Part shown: piece by piece, positions 27,208 through 36,190 of the stretch
Layout of the letters: each line of letters starts with the position of its first letter
How positions within the stretch are numbered: position 1 is the first letter of the stretch
Assembly (NCBI GenBank): GCA_037045585.1
Contig: JBAOIR010000055.1
Coordinates: forward strand, 1-64,000
DNA length: 64,000 nucleotides
Origin: SSF14 sp037045585
GTDB taxonomy: Bacteria > Actinomycetota > Acidimicrobiia > Acidimicrobiales > Microtrichaceae
Direction: 5' to 3'
Notes under the pieces: generated by a model
The model's input: only the letters and a program-made list of their open reading frames with translations
Databases searched by the model: none
What the model was told of the DNA's origin: nothing
Position numbers and translations under genes: made by a program

Positions 27208-27726
27208 TTACACAAGGCGAGGACCGGTGAGTGGTTCCGAGACGGCGATCGAGGAGTCGCGAGTCTGCTTCGCGGAGTAGAGGGCGTGGTCAGCGTGGCG
27301 GAGCATCGAGGACGGGGTGTCGGTCGGTTCGCTGATGGCGAGTCCGACCGACGCTCCGAACGTCGTGAGCCCTGGGCTTGGACTTGTCGCGGAGGCGACT
27401 GAGTCCCTGAGACGGCGGGCGACAGCGAGGGCCTCGTCGGGGGAGGTAATCGGGTCCAGGACGACGACGAATTCGTCGCCGCCGACACGGGCGGCCATAT
27501 CGCCACCGCCACGAATGGCGTCCTGGATTCGCCGGGCGACGTCGACGAGGAGGTCGTCACCGGCAGCGTGGCCGAGTGTGTCGTTGATCTGCTTGAACCC
27601 GTCGAGGTCGATGAAGCAGACGCCCACTCGGGTTCCGTCGGCGGATGACCGGCTGAGCGCGTCGAGTCGCGACTCCAAGAGGCGCCGGCTCGGCAGGTCG
27701 GTGAGCTCGTCCCTCGGAGAGAAGTA
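27208..27726 (-). pseudogene. GGDEF (diguanylate cyclase) domain, severed C-terminal part
   Basis: ~170 codons of a GGDEF domain: RDELTDLPSRRLLESRL at its start, GVCFIDLDGFKQINDTLGH, signature VGGDEF, then a normal end. The RxxD inhibitory site is not clear. The frame is cut at its 5' side by the IS3 element, exactly after the 3-bp target duplication. It belongs to the GAF-PAS gene on the far side of the element; together they formed a c-di-GMP synthase. Alone it has no start of its own, apart from a frame that enters the IS end. Confidence 0.85.
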
Positions 27727-28983
27727 GGGACTGCTGCACGGATAGGTGACAACTGATCTGTGGTGCCGAGAGGTGCTGCTGGAAGGAGTCACCATGCCCA
27801 GGCCTTACCCCCAAGAGTTCCGTGAGGACGGATCCGGGTGCCGTGGGCCCGGAGATCAACTGAGAACCATCGCCGCCGATTTCGGGATCTCCGAATCGGC
27901 CTCGCCGGCTGGTTGAAGACCGCCGATGTCGAGGACGGGATCAAGCCCGGCACGAGGCTGCGCAGAACGAGGAGTGAAGACGGCCAAGCGCGGATCCGCC
28001 GCTCGAGCAGGAGAACGAGGTCCTGCGCCGTGCCGCCGCCTATCTGTCGCAGGGCGAACCTGCCGGGAAAATGATGTACCCGCTCGTCCGCGAGCTCGCC
28101 GTCGACGGTGTTCCCGTCACGGTGACGTGCCGGGTCCTCAAGCTCTGTCGCCAGCACTACTACCGCTGGCGTGCCAACCCGGTCTCCGACGGCGAGCTCG
28201 CCGAGGCGTGGTTGGCGAACGCGTACTTCGACGCCCACCGTGACGACCCCGAATTCGGATACCGGTTCCTGTGCGACGAGGTCCGCGACGCCGGCCACAC
28301 CGTGTGCGAGCGGAGTGTGGCGGATCTGCCGCGACATGGGCTGGTGGTCGGGTTCGGCAAGAAACGTGGATCGAAGAACGGCAAGGGGGCGCACCGTCTC
28401 ACGATGACCTGGTGCTCCGGAACTTCACCGCGGACAGCCCGAACGAGTCGTGGCTCACCGACATCACCGAGCACTGGACCGACGAGGGCAAGCTCTACTT
28501 GTGCGCCATCAAGGACGTGCGCTCCAGCGCGGAGCGCCGGTTACTCGATCGACAGCCGGATGAAGGCCCGCCTCGCCGTGACGGCGCTCGACAACGCCGT
28601 CGCGCGTCGCGGTGACGTCGCCGGGTGCATCCTGCACTCCGACCGCGGCAGTCAATTCCGCTCTCGGAAACTGCACCGGGCGCTCGCCCGCCACGAGATG
28701 GTCGGCTCGATGGGCCAGGTTGGCTCAGCGGGCGACAACGCTGCGATGGAGTCGTTCTTCGCGCTCCTGCAGAAGAACGTGGCTCGACCGGAAGCGTTGG
28801 GCGACCCGCGAGGAACTCCGGAGCGCGATCGTGACCCGGATCGAACGCACCTACCACCGGCGGCGACGACGAGAAGCACTCGGCCGGTTGACCCCGATCG
28901 AGTTCGAAACCATCATCACCACGCCCGCCACCCAGGCGGCCTAACCCCAAACCCCAACTGTCACCGGAACGTGCAGCAGTCCC
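27727..28983 (+). mobile_element. IS3-family insertion sequence with GTA target duplication
   Basis: 1,257 bp. Both ends read GGGACTGCTGCACG inward (left 27727-27740, right as reverse complement ending at 28983), with GGTGACA shared further in. The triplet GTA is present on both sides (27724-27726 and 28984-28986), as expected for IS3-family 3-bp duplications. The element lies inside a GAF-PAS-GGDEF gene. Its own transposase frames are broken, so it is either dead or affected by the same sequencing errors as other genes. Confidence 0.9.
27794..28943 (+). pseudogene. IS3-family transposase OrfA/OrfB, several frameshifts
   Basis: OrfA starts at ATG 27794 behind an AAGGAG site, with MPRPYPQEFRED, LRTIAADFGIS and a leucine-zipper-like ENEVLRRAAAYLSQ. 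OrfB follows from about 28071 with the rve/DDE core: LTDITEHWTDEGKLYL (D), CILHSDRGSQF (D) and DNAAMESFFALLQ (E), and a tail RLTPIEFE. The frame breaks near 27825, 27890, 27960, 28000, 28320, 28390, 28535 and 28790, more than the one programmed -1 shift normal for the family. Confidence 0.85.
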
Positions 28984-28986
28984 GTA

Positions 28987-30617
28987 CTCGGTCGGTCGCG
29001 TGCGGTGATGACGATGCCGCGGACGGCAGGCTCGTCCAGGAGGTTGACGCCCACACATTCCATGTGGCGCCACGCTCCAGCGAACGTTTGCACCCGAACG
29101 ATGAACGGGTCGGTCGCGCCCGTGCCGTTGAGGAGTGCTGTGAGCGCTCCTGCCGCGTCTGGGAGATCGTCGGGGTGCACGATGCCGAGCACGCCGCCGG
29201 GGCTCTGCCACCCGGCGGGATAGCCGAGGACCCCTGCGGCCGACGGGCTGGAGTATCGAATCTGTCCCGTTTCATCGATGACAGCGACGAGGTCGTTCGC
29301 GTTCTGGAAGAGGTACTTGAACCGGCTCACCTCGCGGTTCATGCGATGTTCCTCGGTCACGTCACCGAACGCGATCACCAAGTCGGCCGCGCCGTCAGCG
29401 CTCGGGGTACAAGAGATCTTGATCAGGATCATCTCGCCGTCTGGCCGCTTCCAACCGGCAACGACACCGCGCACTGGTTGGCCGGTTTGTAATGCTCGAA
29501 GCACCGGCCGCTCCTCGGGTGGGAGCACGTTGCCGTCGGTGTCGTAGGTGACCCAGTTGGTGCGCCACATCTCGGTCAACTGGTCGGCCGGATAGCCGAG
29601 GATGAGCTCCGCCGCCGGGTTGATCCGGTGAATGGTTCCATCTGCCGACGCGAGGATCACGCCTTGGTCGAGCGCGTCGAGCGAGGTTCGAGCTGCCGTC
29701 TCGCTCCGACGAAGGGCGAGTTCGAGGAGCTGCTCCTCGGTCCGATCCTCGAAGGCGACGACGACTCCCGTCGTCCCACCTTGGGGTTCGACGGTGGGAT
29801 GGGCGTTGACCCGCAGCCACGCAAGCGTGCCGTCGGGCCGGTGGACGCCCATCATCTCGTTGAGGACGGGAACACCTGACCTGAGCGCACGCATCGACGG
29901 ATGGTCATCGCCGGGCCACGGGGTGCCATCGGGGTGAACGGCTCGCCAGCGTGGATCCATCGACGTGCGTCCTGCGAGTTCGTCGGCACTCAACCCGAGC
30001 ACTCGTTCTGCGGCGGGATTCCACTCGACGATGCGCCCGTCGGCGGCATGGAGCACCAGGCCCTCGTGCAGGGCGTGGAGGATCCGAGTCTTGCTCTGGT
30101 CGCTGGTGTCGACGCGAGCGACGTGTTCCTCGAGGGCAGTAAGGCCCAGTTCGCGTTCGACGAGGCCTGCGAGGTCACGCAGCGTCGTCGCCTCGTCAGG
30201 TGTCAGGGTGCGTGCTGCACGGTCGATGACACACAGCGTGCCGACCGGCTCGCCGCCCGGTGCCCGGACCACGCGCCCTGCGTAGAACCGGATGTTGGGG
30301 TCCCCTGTCACCAACGGGTTGTTGCGGAACCGCTCGTCCGTGCCGGCATCGGCCACCACGAACAGGTCGTCGTCGGCGGCGATCGTGTGGGCGCAGAACG
30401 CGTCGACTCGGGGAGTCTGCGCGACGCCGAGGCCCACACGGGACTTGAACCACTGGCGGTCGGTGTCGATGACCGATACCAGCGCGATCGGCGTCGAGAG
30501 CGTCGCTGCTGCGAGGCGCGTCAGCACGTCGAAGCGTTCCTCCGCCGGACTGTCCAGAATTCCCAGTCGCTGCACCGCGGCGAGGCGATCGTCTTCGCCG
30601 AATCTCATTGCACACAT
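28987..30617 (-). pseudogene. GAF-PAS-PAS-PAS sensor half of a diguanylate cyclase, cut by IS3
   Basis: About 543 codons. GAF at ~10-170 (VQRLGILDSPAEERFD, QWFKSRVGLG), PAS1 ~195-310 (EGLVLHAADGRIVEWNPAAE), PAS2 ~320-430 (DQGVILASADGTIHRINPAAE), PAS3 ~440-540 (NDLVAVIDETGQIRYSSPSA). It ends RGIVITARD and then runs into the IS. The missing GGDEF domain is at 27208-27726. Removing the IS and one GTA leaves the two halves out of frame by one base, so a small indel also exists. Starts at 30617 or 30608 are both plausible. It senses an unknown cytoplasmic cue. Confidence 0.88.
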
Positions 30618-30893
30618 GACGTCTTGATCGGCACGTAGGTACGAAACCCCAACCAGTCTCCGGTGCGATGGTCCGAACGACCTACCTCCACCCGACGAGG
30701 TTCTCTGGCACTGTTGCGTTGATTCGGCGGTATCGCGCCTCAGGTCAGGCGGGATCGAATCGCTTCGGTGGCGGAGCGAGGAGCAGAGTCCAACGAACGC
30801 GGCCTCGAGTCGCGTGATCGGGTCGGTGCCGCAGACGAGCTCGTCGCGCTCAGTGCGACGCGCCTGACAGTTGTTCGGGTTGGGGTCGGGGTT

Positions 30894-32120
30894 CTAGCCG
30901 GCCAGTCGGACCGGAAGCTGGGCGAGGCCGTTCATGAGGCAGGAGGGATGGAGTTGGGGCTGGCCGTCGATCATCCAGTTGGGCCATCGGTCGAGGAGTG
31001 CCTCGAACATGATGCGTGCCTCGATGCGGGCGAGCGAGGCGCCGAGGCAGACGTGTTCGCCGATTCCGAATGCGAGGTGTTTGTTGGCGTCAGGGCGGGT
31101 GACGTCGAAGCGGTCGGCGGTGTTGCCGAAGACCGCCTCGTCCCGGTTTGCGGACCCGTAGAACATGACGACGTAGTCACCGGCTCGGATTGGCGTACCG
31201 GCGAGGGCGGTGTCGGTGACGGTCCGGCGGATGAAGCTTCGTACTGGGGACAGCCAGCGAAGGAGTTCCTCGACGGCGCCGGGGATGAGCGACGCGTCGG
31301 CGGCGAGCAGTGCGCGCTGGTCGGGGTGTTCAGCGAGTACCTGGCCCCCACCGGCGATGAGGTTCCGCGTCGTTTCGTTGCCTGCGACGAGGAGCGTCAT
31401 GAGGAACATGAGGATCTCGCCTTCGGTCAAGTGTTCCCCGTCGATCTCGGCACGCTGCAACATGGTGATGATGTCGTCGTGGGGACTCGCGTGGTGTTTC
31501 ACGAGGCTCTTGGTGAAGTAGTCGAAGAGTTCGGCGAGGTCGTTGATTGTCTGGTCGGTCACGCCGCCGCCGCCGGCTTCGACGAGAGAATCTGACCATC
31601 GTTTGAAGGTGGTCGCGTCGCTGCCGGGGATGCCGATCATGTCGGCGATGACCAACATCGGGAGCGGCACGGCCACCTGATCGACGAAGTCGATGGTGTC
31701 GGCCGGATCGCAGGCGTCAAGGGTGGCCTTGGTGATGTCGGTGATCCGCGATTCGAGTTGGCGTAGGTACCGCGGTGTGAATGCGCTCATGACGAGTTTG
31801 CGGATCTGATGGTGGCGGGGCGGGTCCATCTCGAGGATCGAGACGGCTCCGTCGACGCCGGCAGGGGTGAGGTCGACGCCGGCGTTGGCGAGTGGGATCT
31901 GCCACATCTGGAGCCCGCTCGCCGAGGAGAAGATGTTCGGGGTGCGGGAAACTTCTCGGATCTCGGCTTGGCGGGTAAGGCACCAGAAGCCGCCGGGCTC
32001 GTGCCAATGCACTGGCTCGGTCGCTCGGAGGTGGGCGAACACCGCGTCGGCATCCTGCTCGTAGAAGTGGGGATCTTGGGGAGCGAAGAGTTGCGTCAAC
32101 GGACGTGTTCCTTCCGGCAC
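30894..32120 (-). CDS. Cytochrome P450
   Basis: About 408 aa from the GTG at 32120; the open frame continues upstream but without P450 features. The oxygen-binding I helix is LLVAGNETTRNL (~245), the K-helix ExxR is EELLRW (~285), and the haem loop is FGIGEHVCLGASLARIE with the axial Cys (~355). It is a bacterial class I soluble monooxygenase of the CYP107/125-like size and needs ferredoxin partners not encoded nearby. The substrate is unknown; isolated P450s of this type in actinobacteria often act on sterols or lipids. Confidence 0.92.
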   Translation of the reverse strand: MPEGTRPLTQLFAPQDPHFYEQDADAVFAHLRATEPVHWHEPGGFWCLTRQAEIREVSRTPNIFSSASGLQMWQIPLANAGVDLTPAGVDGAVSILEMDPPRHHQIRKLVMSAFTPRYLRQLESRITDITKATLDACDPADTIDFVDQVAVPLPMLVIADMIGIPGSDATTFKRWSDSLVEAGGGGVTDQTINDLAELFDYFTKSLVKHHASPHDDIITMLQRAEIDGEHLTEGEILMFLMTLLVAGNETTRNLIAGGGQVLAEHPDQRALLAADASLIPGAVEELLRWLSPVRSFIRRTVTDTALAGTPIRAGDYVVMFYGSANRDEAVFGNTADRFDVTRPDANKHLAFGIGEHVCLGASLARIEARIMFEALLDRWPNWMIDGQPQLHPSCLMNGLAQLPVRLAG

Positions 32121-32391
32121 GCTACGGATCGGCGTCCTACCCACCCCTGGTCCCGGCCGGACCATAGCCGTTCGAAGCAATCGGCCAGACTGCGGTTCAG
32201 AGGTTCTGTTGCGTCGATCCCGACCCCGCCGACCAGCGTCGTGTGATGAGTCGCTGTCCCCGCTGCCGGGTCGCCGCGCCGCGTGGTTGGCGATCACAGG
32301 GTTCCGGTGGCGCACGCACCGGTCCACCGTGGTGGGGTGTTGGCGATCGAGACGGCGCAGGAAGTCGACCGACCGGTGCGAGGAGCAGGGG

Positions 32392-32606
32392 ATGGGCACG
32401 ATCACGGCGACGCAGAGAAGCCGCCTGAAGTGGGTCGCGCACAGGACGGAGAGGAGGCTGCAGGGGCGTTGACCGGCGACAAGGACCTGGAATCCGAAGG
32501 CAAGGCGGACCGCGCGGCCGGTGAGGTCAAGGAGAAGGTCGGTGACGTGAAGGACAAGGTCGACGACGCAGTCGACAAGGTCAAGGACGTCGTGCACCAC
32601 ACGTAG
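32392..32606 (+). CDS. CsbD-like stress protein, one frameshift
   Basis: ~71 aa. ATG 32392 sits behind GGAGCAGGGG. The typical CsbD core is GALTGDKDLESEGKADRAAGEVKEKVG, here given by position (~26-52), followed by a charged helical tail KDKVDDAVDKVKDVVHH. The frame breaks near 32450, where one G is missing from a G run; the total length fits one deletion. CsbD proteins are small, abundant and induced by general stress; mechanism unknown. The next gene encodes another small basic protein. Confidence 0.65.
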
Positions 32607-32742
32607 CCCGCCGGGCCACGCTGGCGCTCTTGCGCTGCAGAGCAAGGGACCTTCGGCACTGACTCTCGGGTCGCCGAACGATGACAGTTGAGGCGGGGCA
32701 CCTCCAGGTTGCCCGCACGTGTACCCACCAAGGAGCACCTAG

Positions 32743-33216
32743 ATGGCGAAGAAGACCGAAGAAGTCGGAGCGGAACTCCTCCTGAACATCATCGGCACGG
32801 TTGACGACGACGAGAAGGCTGCCTTCGATGCGATTCGTCGCTTCGTGGAGTCTGTCGATTCGGCGCTTCCCGGCGGGGGCAAGAAGAACGCCCCCAGCCG
32901 GAGCGTGAGGCTCGTCGAGGCTGCGTTGGACATGATCGAACAGCTCCTCGGTGTCTCCAACGACGCCGCAACACGCCTGACCAACTCCGTCCGTCAGGCG
33001 CTTCCGCAGTTCGAGGCCGCCGCTCACACAGCGGAGAAGGCCCCGGCCAAGAAGGCCCCGGCCAAGAAGGCCCCGGCCAAGAAGGCCCCGGCCAAGAAGG
33101 CCCCGGCCAAGAAGGCCGCTACGAAGACGCCTGCCAAGAAGGCCCCGGCCAAGAAGGCCCCGGCCAAGAAGGCCCCGGCCAAGAAGGCCGCTACGAAGAC
33201 GCCTGCCAAGAAGTAG
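32743..33216 (+). CDS. Histone H1-like protein with Lys/Ala/Pro repeat tail
   Basis: 157 aa. Residues 1-100 form a mostly helical domain (GTVDDDEKAAFDAIRRFVESV, VRLVEAALDMIEQLLGV, given by position) that I do not recognise. From ~101 to the end runs a basic tail of five- and four-fold KAPAK units interrupted twice by KAATKTPAK. Such tails, like eukaryotic H1 and bacterial HupB/Hc1 tails, bind DNA without sequence preference. A good ribosome site (AAGGAG) lies 10 bp before the ATG. It may compact DNA in stress, in line with CsbD next door. Confidence 0.75.
   Translation: MAKKTEEVGAELLLNIIGTVDDDEKAAFDAIRRFVESVDSALPGGGKKNAPSRSVRLVEAALDMIEQLLGVSNDAATRLTNSVRQALPQFEAAAHTAEKAPAKKAPAKKAPAKKAPAKKAPAKKAATKTPAKKAPAKKAPAKKAPAKKAATKTPAKK
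33037..33213 (+). repeat. 15-bp tandem repeats coding for KAPAK
   Basis: Units of AAGGCCCCGGCCAAG repeat almost without change, in two blocks separated by a KAATKTPAK spacer that is itself duplicated. The near-identity at the base level suggests recent slippage or copying, so length may vary between strains. Confidence 0.85.
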
Positions 33217-33443
33217 TGAGCTGGCCTCGCTGGCCCGGGTCGGTTGCGTTGTTACCTGGCGCGGTCGGGCCGCTGCTCAACAAGGCGGCTCGGCCCGGGT
33301 CGACGATTGTTCTGTGAAGGATGAACCTCCCCGGTGGACGACTGGAGTTGACCGCGAGCAGTGAAACGCGACGACGCGCCGATCGTGCCCGCGACTGACC
33401 TTGTCCTCTGTGCACCGGTCGCAACGGGTGCGAGCATCTGACG

Positions 33444-34154
33444 ATGACGCGCAGCCTCCCCGACCACCCCGCCGCCGAACGACACCTCGGAGGGCGCGCC
33501 GCGTGGCTCCGGGCCGCTGTGCTCGGGGCGAACGACGGCCTCATCTCCACCGCCAGCCTCATGATCGGTGTCGCTGCCGCCGCGAGTACACGCTCGACCA
33601 TCCTCGTCGCCGGCATCGCCGGTCTGACCGCCGGCGCGCTGTCGATGGCTGCGGGCGAGTACGTGTCGGTCAGCTCCCAACGAGACACTGAGCACGCCGA
33701 CCTCGCCCGCGAGCGTTCCGAACTCGAGGCGTTCCCCGAGGCCGAACTCAACGAGTTGGCCTCGATCTACGAACGCCGAGGGCTCAGCCCCGCGCTCGCC
33801 CGCGAGGTTGCCGTCGAGCTGTCGGCATCGGATCAGCTCGCCGTGCACGCCCGCGACGAACTCGGCATCAACCCCGACGAGCTCGCCAGACCGGTCCAGG
33901 CGTCCGTCGTCTCGGCCCTGAGCTTCGTGGCCGGAGCGATCCTGCCGATCATCGTGGTTGCCGTCACCCCGGCGGGCGCACGAGTCGTTGCCACGATGAT
34001 CGTGACCCTGATCGGGCTCGTCGCACTCGGATCCCTCGGAGCGCGCCTCGGCGGTGCACCGCAAGGTCGCGCCGCCGTACGGGTCTTCGTTGGCGGCTGC
34101 CTGGCGCTGCTGATCTCCCTCGGCATCGGCCGGCTCACCGGCAGCGTCGTGTAG
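33444..34154 (+). CDS. VIT1/CCC1-family Fe2+/Mn2+ transporter
   Basis: 236 aa, five predicted membrane helices. N-terminal signature WLRAAVLGANDGLISTASL and GLTAGALSMAAGEYVSVSSQRDTE, a cytoplasmic metal-binding helix pair rich in Glu (ERSELEAFPEAELNEL), then VSALSFVAGAILPII and later helices. Members export or store iron/manganese by antiport with protons. The last 33 bases of the gene plus 9 bp beyond recur exactly at 42155-42196. The APC permease starts 11 bp downstream, so the two may be co-transcribed. Confidence 0.9.
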   Translation: MTRSLPDHPAAERHLGGRAAWLRAAVLGANDGLISTASLMIGVAAAASTRSTILVAGIAGLTAGALSMAAGEYVSVSSQRDTEHADLARERSELEAFPEAELNELASIYERRGLSPALAREVAVELSASDQLAVHARDELGINPDELARPVQASVVSALSFVAGAILPIIVVAVTPAGARVVATMIVTLIGLVALGSLGARLGGAPQGRAAVRVFVGGCLALLISLGIGRLTGSVV

Positions 34155-34163
34155 AACGCCCGC
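34122..34163 (+). repeat. 42-bp direct repeat, copy 1 (end of the VIT1 gene)
   Basis: Perfectly identical to 42155-42196, same orientation, 8,033 bp apart. It begins GGCATCGGCCGGCTCACCGG, covers the last codons and stop of the VIT1-type gene and ends AACGCCCGC. Identity stops sharply at both edges. Confidence 0.9.
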
Positions 34164-34164
34164 T

Positions 34165-35472
34165 GTGACCACACCGTCGAACGACGGCCGCCCCGCCGGC
34201 CTGCAGCCGGTCCTCGGGCTCGTTCAGGTCACCGCGAGCGGGGTCGGCATCATCATCGGCGCCGGGATCTACGTGCTGCTGGGGCCGGCCACCGAACGAG
34301 CCGGCGCAACGGTGTGGATCGCCTTCCTCCTCGCCGCCGTGCTCTGCGGGCTGACAGGACTGAGCTACGCCGAACTCTCGTCGATGTTCCCGAAAGCCGG
34401 TGCCGAGTACGAGTACACGCGTCAGGTCGCCCCGGAGCCGGTCGCGTTCGTCGTCGGCTGGACGATGATCGTCGGGCTCGTGATCGCCGCCGCCACGATC
34501 GCGCTCGGCTTTGCCCGCTACCTGCGGGCGTTCGTCGACGTGCCCGAGCGCCTCGGGGCATGGGGACTCCTCGTCCTCGTCACCCTGGTGTCGCTGGCCG
34601 GAATCCGACGCGCCTCGTGGCTCGTGTTGGTGCTGGGCGCTGTCCAGGTCGGCGGTCTCGTGGCCGTGATCGTCGTCGGCTTCGGGCACCTCGGGCAGGC
34701 AGACATCATGTCCGGCAACGGCGTGAGCGGGGTCGTCGGAGCCGCAGCGCTGGTCTTCTTCGCGTTCATCGGGTTCGACGAGGTCATCACGCTCTCTGAA
34801 GAAACTCGCAACCCCACCCGAACGGTTCCGAGAGCGCTGCTGCTTGCGCTCGGCGTGTCGGCGCTCCTCTACGCATTGGTCTCGATCGCCGCGGTGAACG
34901 TGCTCTCGGCAGGTGGTGTGAGTTCCTCGGCCCGTCCGTTGGCCGACGTCATGACTCACGTTGCAGGGCCGGCCGGGGTTCGGGCGATGGCGGTCGTCGC
35001 CCTGCTCACGACGACCAATACCACGCTGCTTGCCGTTACCGCGGCGTCGCGCCTCACGTTCGGCATGGCCGAGCAGGGCAGCGTCCCGTCGTCGCTCGGC
35101 CGGGTGAATCGCCGCCGGGCACCCTGGATCGCGACCGTCGTGGTGTCCGCCACGGCCGCAGCGTTCGTTGCCGTTGGAGACCTCACAGTGATCGCCGGCG
35201 CGACCGACGTGGCGGTCTACGTGGTGTTCCTGGCCGTGAACGCCGTCGTCATCATCCTGCGCATCCGGCGTCCCGACGCCGAGCGGCCGTTCCGGATCGC
35301 CGGTTCCATCGGTCGCGTCCCGGTGATCCCCATCATTGCCACAGTCGTGACGCTGGTGATGATCCCCCAACTGGAGGTCAGGAGCCTCGGCCTGGGAGCG
35401 GCACTCGTCGCCGTCGGCTCCGCATTGGCGCTCACGGCGAGACGACGCGGGCGCTGTCGGTCGCTACCGTGA
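34165..35472 (+). CDS. APC-superfamily amino-acid permease
   Basis: 435 aa from GTG 34165, 12 membrane helices. The first helix has the unwound GxG motif (GIIIGAGIYVLLGP), helix 6 has FFAFIGFDEVITLSEE, and SRLTFGMAEQGSVP lies in the loop after helix 8. All are standard for APC/CAT-type symporters. The substrate, probably a neutral or cationic amino acid, cannot be told. The start lies 11 bp after the VIT1 stop. Confidence 0.9.
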   Translation: MTTPSNDGRPAGLQPVLGLVQVTASGVGIIIGAGIYVLLGPATERAGATVWIAFLLAAVLCGLTGLSYAELSSMFPKAGAEYEYTRQVAPEPVAFVVGWTMIVGLVIAAATIALGFARYLRAFVDVPERLGAWGLLVLVTLVSLAGIRRASWLVLVLGAVQVGGLVAVIVVGFGHLGQADIMSGNGVSGVVGAAALVFFAFIGFDEVITLSEETRNPTRTVPRALLLALGVSALLYALVSIAAVNVLSAGGVSSSARPLADVMTHVAGPAGVRAMAVVALLTTTNTTLLAVTAASRLTFGMAEQGSVPSSLGRVNRRRAPWIATVVVSATAAAFVAVGDLTVIAGATDVAVYVVFLAVNAVVIILRIRRPDAERPFRIAGSIGRVPVIPIIATVVTLVMIPQLEVRSLGLGAALVAVGSALALTARRRGRCRSLP

Positions 35473-35658
35473 CACGGTCGATGAGTGGCCTCAGCCGCGG
35501 GGTCCCTCGCACGGACGGCCCCCGTGGTTGTCGACAGAGCGCTCGCACCGCTGGACCGACGGATGAGCGCCGCACCAGCGTCAGGTCCTTCGACTCTGTT
35601 CCGCCGTGACAGTCGCTGCGAGTCTGGGGTTGTTCCCTACGGCTGCGAGGTCTTGGTC

Positions 35659-36126
35659 ATGATGGCGTTCCTGCGGGCGTGGTGGTTGAAGGCAGTGATC
35701 GTGCTGGCAGTGGTGCTGGTCGCGATCCAGTTCGTTCCGTACGGGGTCGACAACCCGAAGGCGAGCGACGAGCCGAAATGGGACAGCGCCCAGACCCGGC
35801 AGCTGTTCATGTCGGCGTGCGCCGACTGCCACAGCAACAAGACCAAGGTGCTGTGGTTCGAGCACGTCGCGCCGGTCAAGTGGTACATCGCGAACCACGT
35901 CAAGGAGGGCCGCGACGCCTTGAACATCAGCCAATGGCACACGGCTGCAGGCGAGGGTGCCGAAGAGATGACCGAGACGATCGAGGAAGGCTCGATGCCG
36001 CCGGACTACTACACGTACTTCGGCCTACATGGTGACTCGAAGTTGACCCCTGCCGAGAAGCAGCAGCTGATCGACGGCATCAAGGCGACCATGGCAGCGG
36101 ACCCACCCGTCGGCGGCGGTGACTGA
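35659..36126 (+). CDS. Haem-binding domain protein (cytochrome c type)
   Basis: 155 aa. N-terminal membrane anchor (AVIVLAVVLVAIQFVPYG), then the haem_bd fold with one CxxCH motif, CADCHSNKTKVLW (~55). VKWYIANHVKEGRDALNISQW, EEGSMPPDYY with a candidate axial Met, and LTPAEKQQLIDGIKAT complete the family pattern. It is exported and anchored at the outer face of the membrane; partner unknown. Starting at 35659 (MMAFL) gives the natural signal-anchor; the frame upstream looks non-coding. Confidence 0.85.
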   Translation: MMAFLRAWWLKAVIVLAVVLVAIQFVPYGVDNPKASDEPKWDSAQTRQLFMSACADCHSNKTKVLWFEHVAPVKWYIANHVKEGRDALNISQWHTAAGEGAEEMTETIEEGSMPPDYYTYFGLHGDSKLTPAEKQQLIDGIKATMAADPPVGGGD

Positions 36127-36190
36127 TCCGTTGCCCGTGCCGCGAGAGCTGGGCCGGATCCGGTCATCGCGCCGATCGGTCTGACGGCTG

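Noticed and set aside
30618..30893. Possible small gene between the GAF-PAS gene and the P450
   Set aside because: No frame with protein-like composition or a ribosome site; only low-complexity shadows.
33037..33213. CRISPR-like array
   Set aside because: Repeats are 15 bp, contiguous, in frame and coding; there are no spacers and no cas genes.
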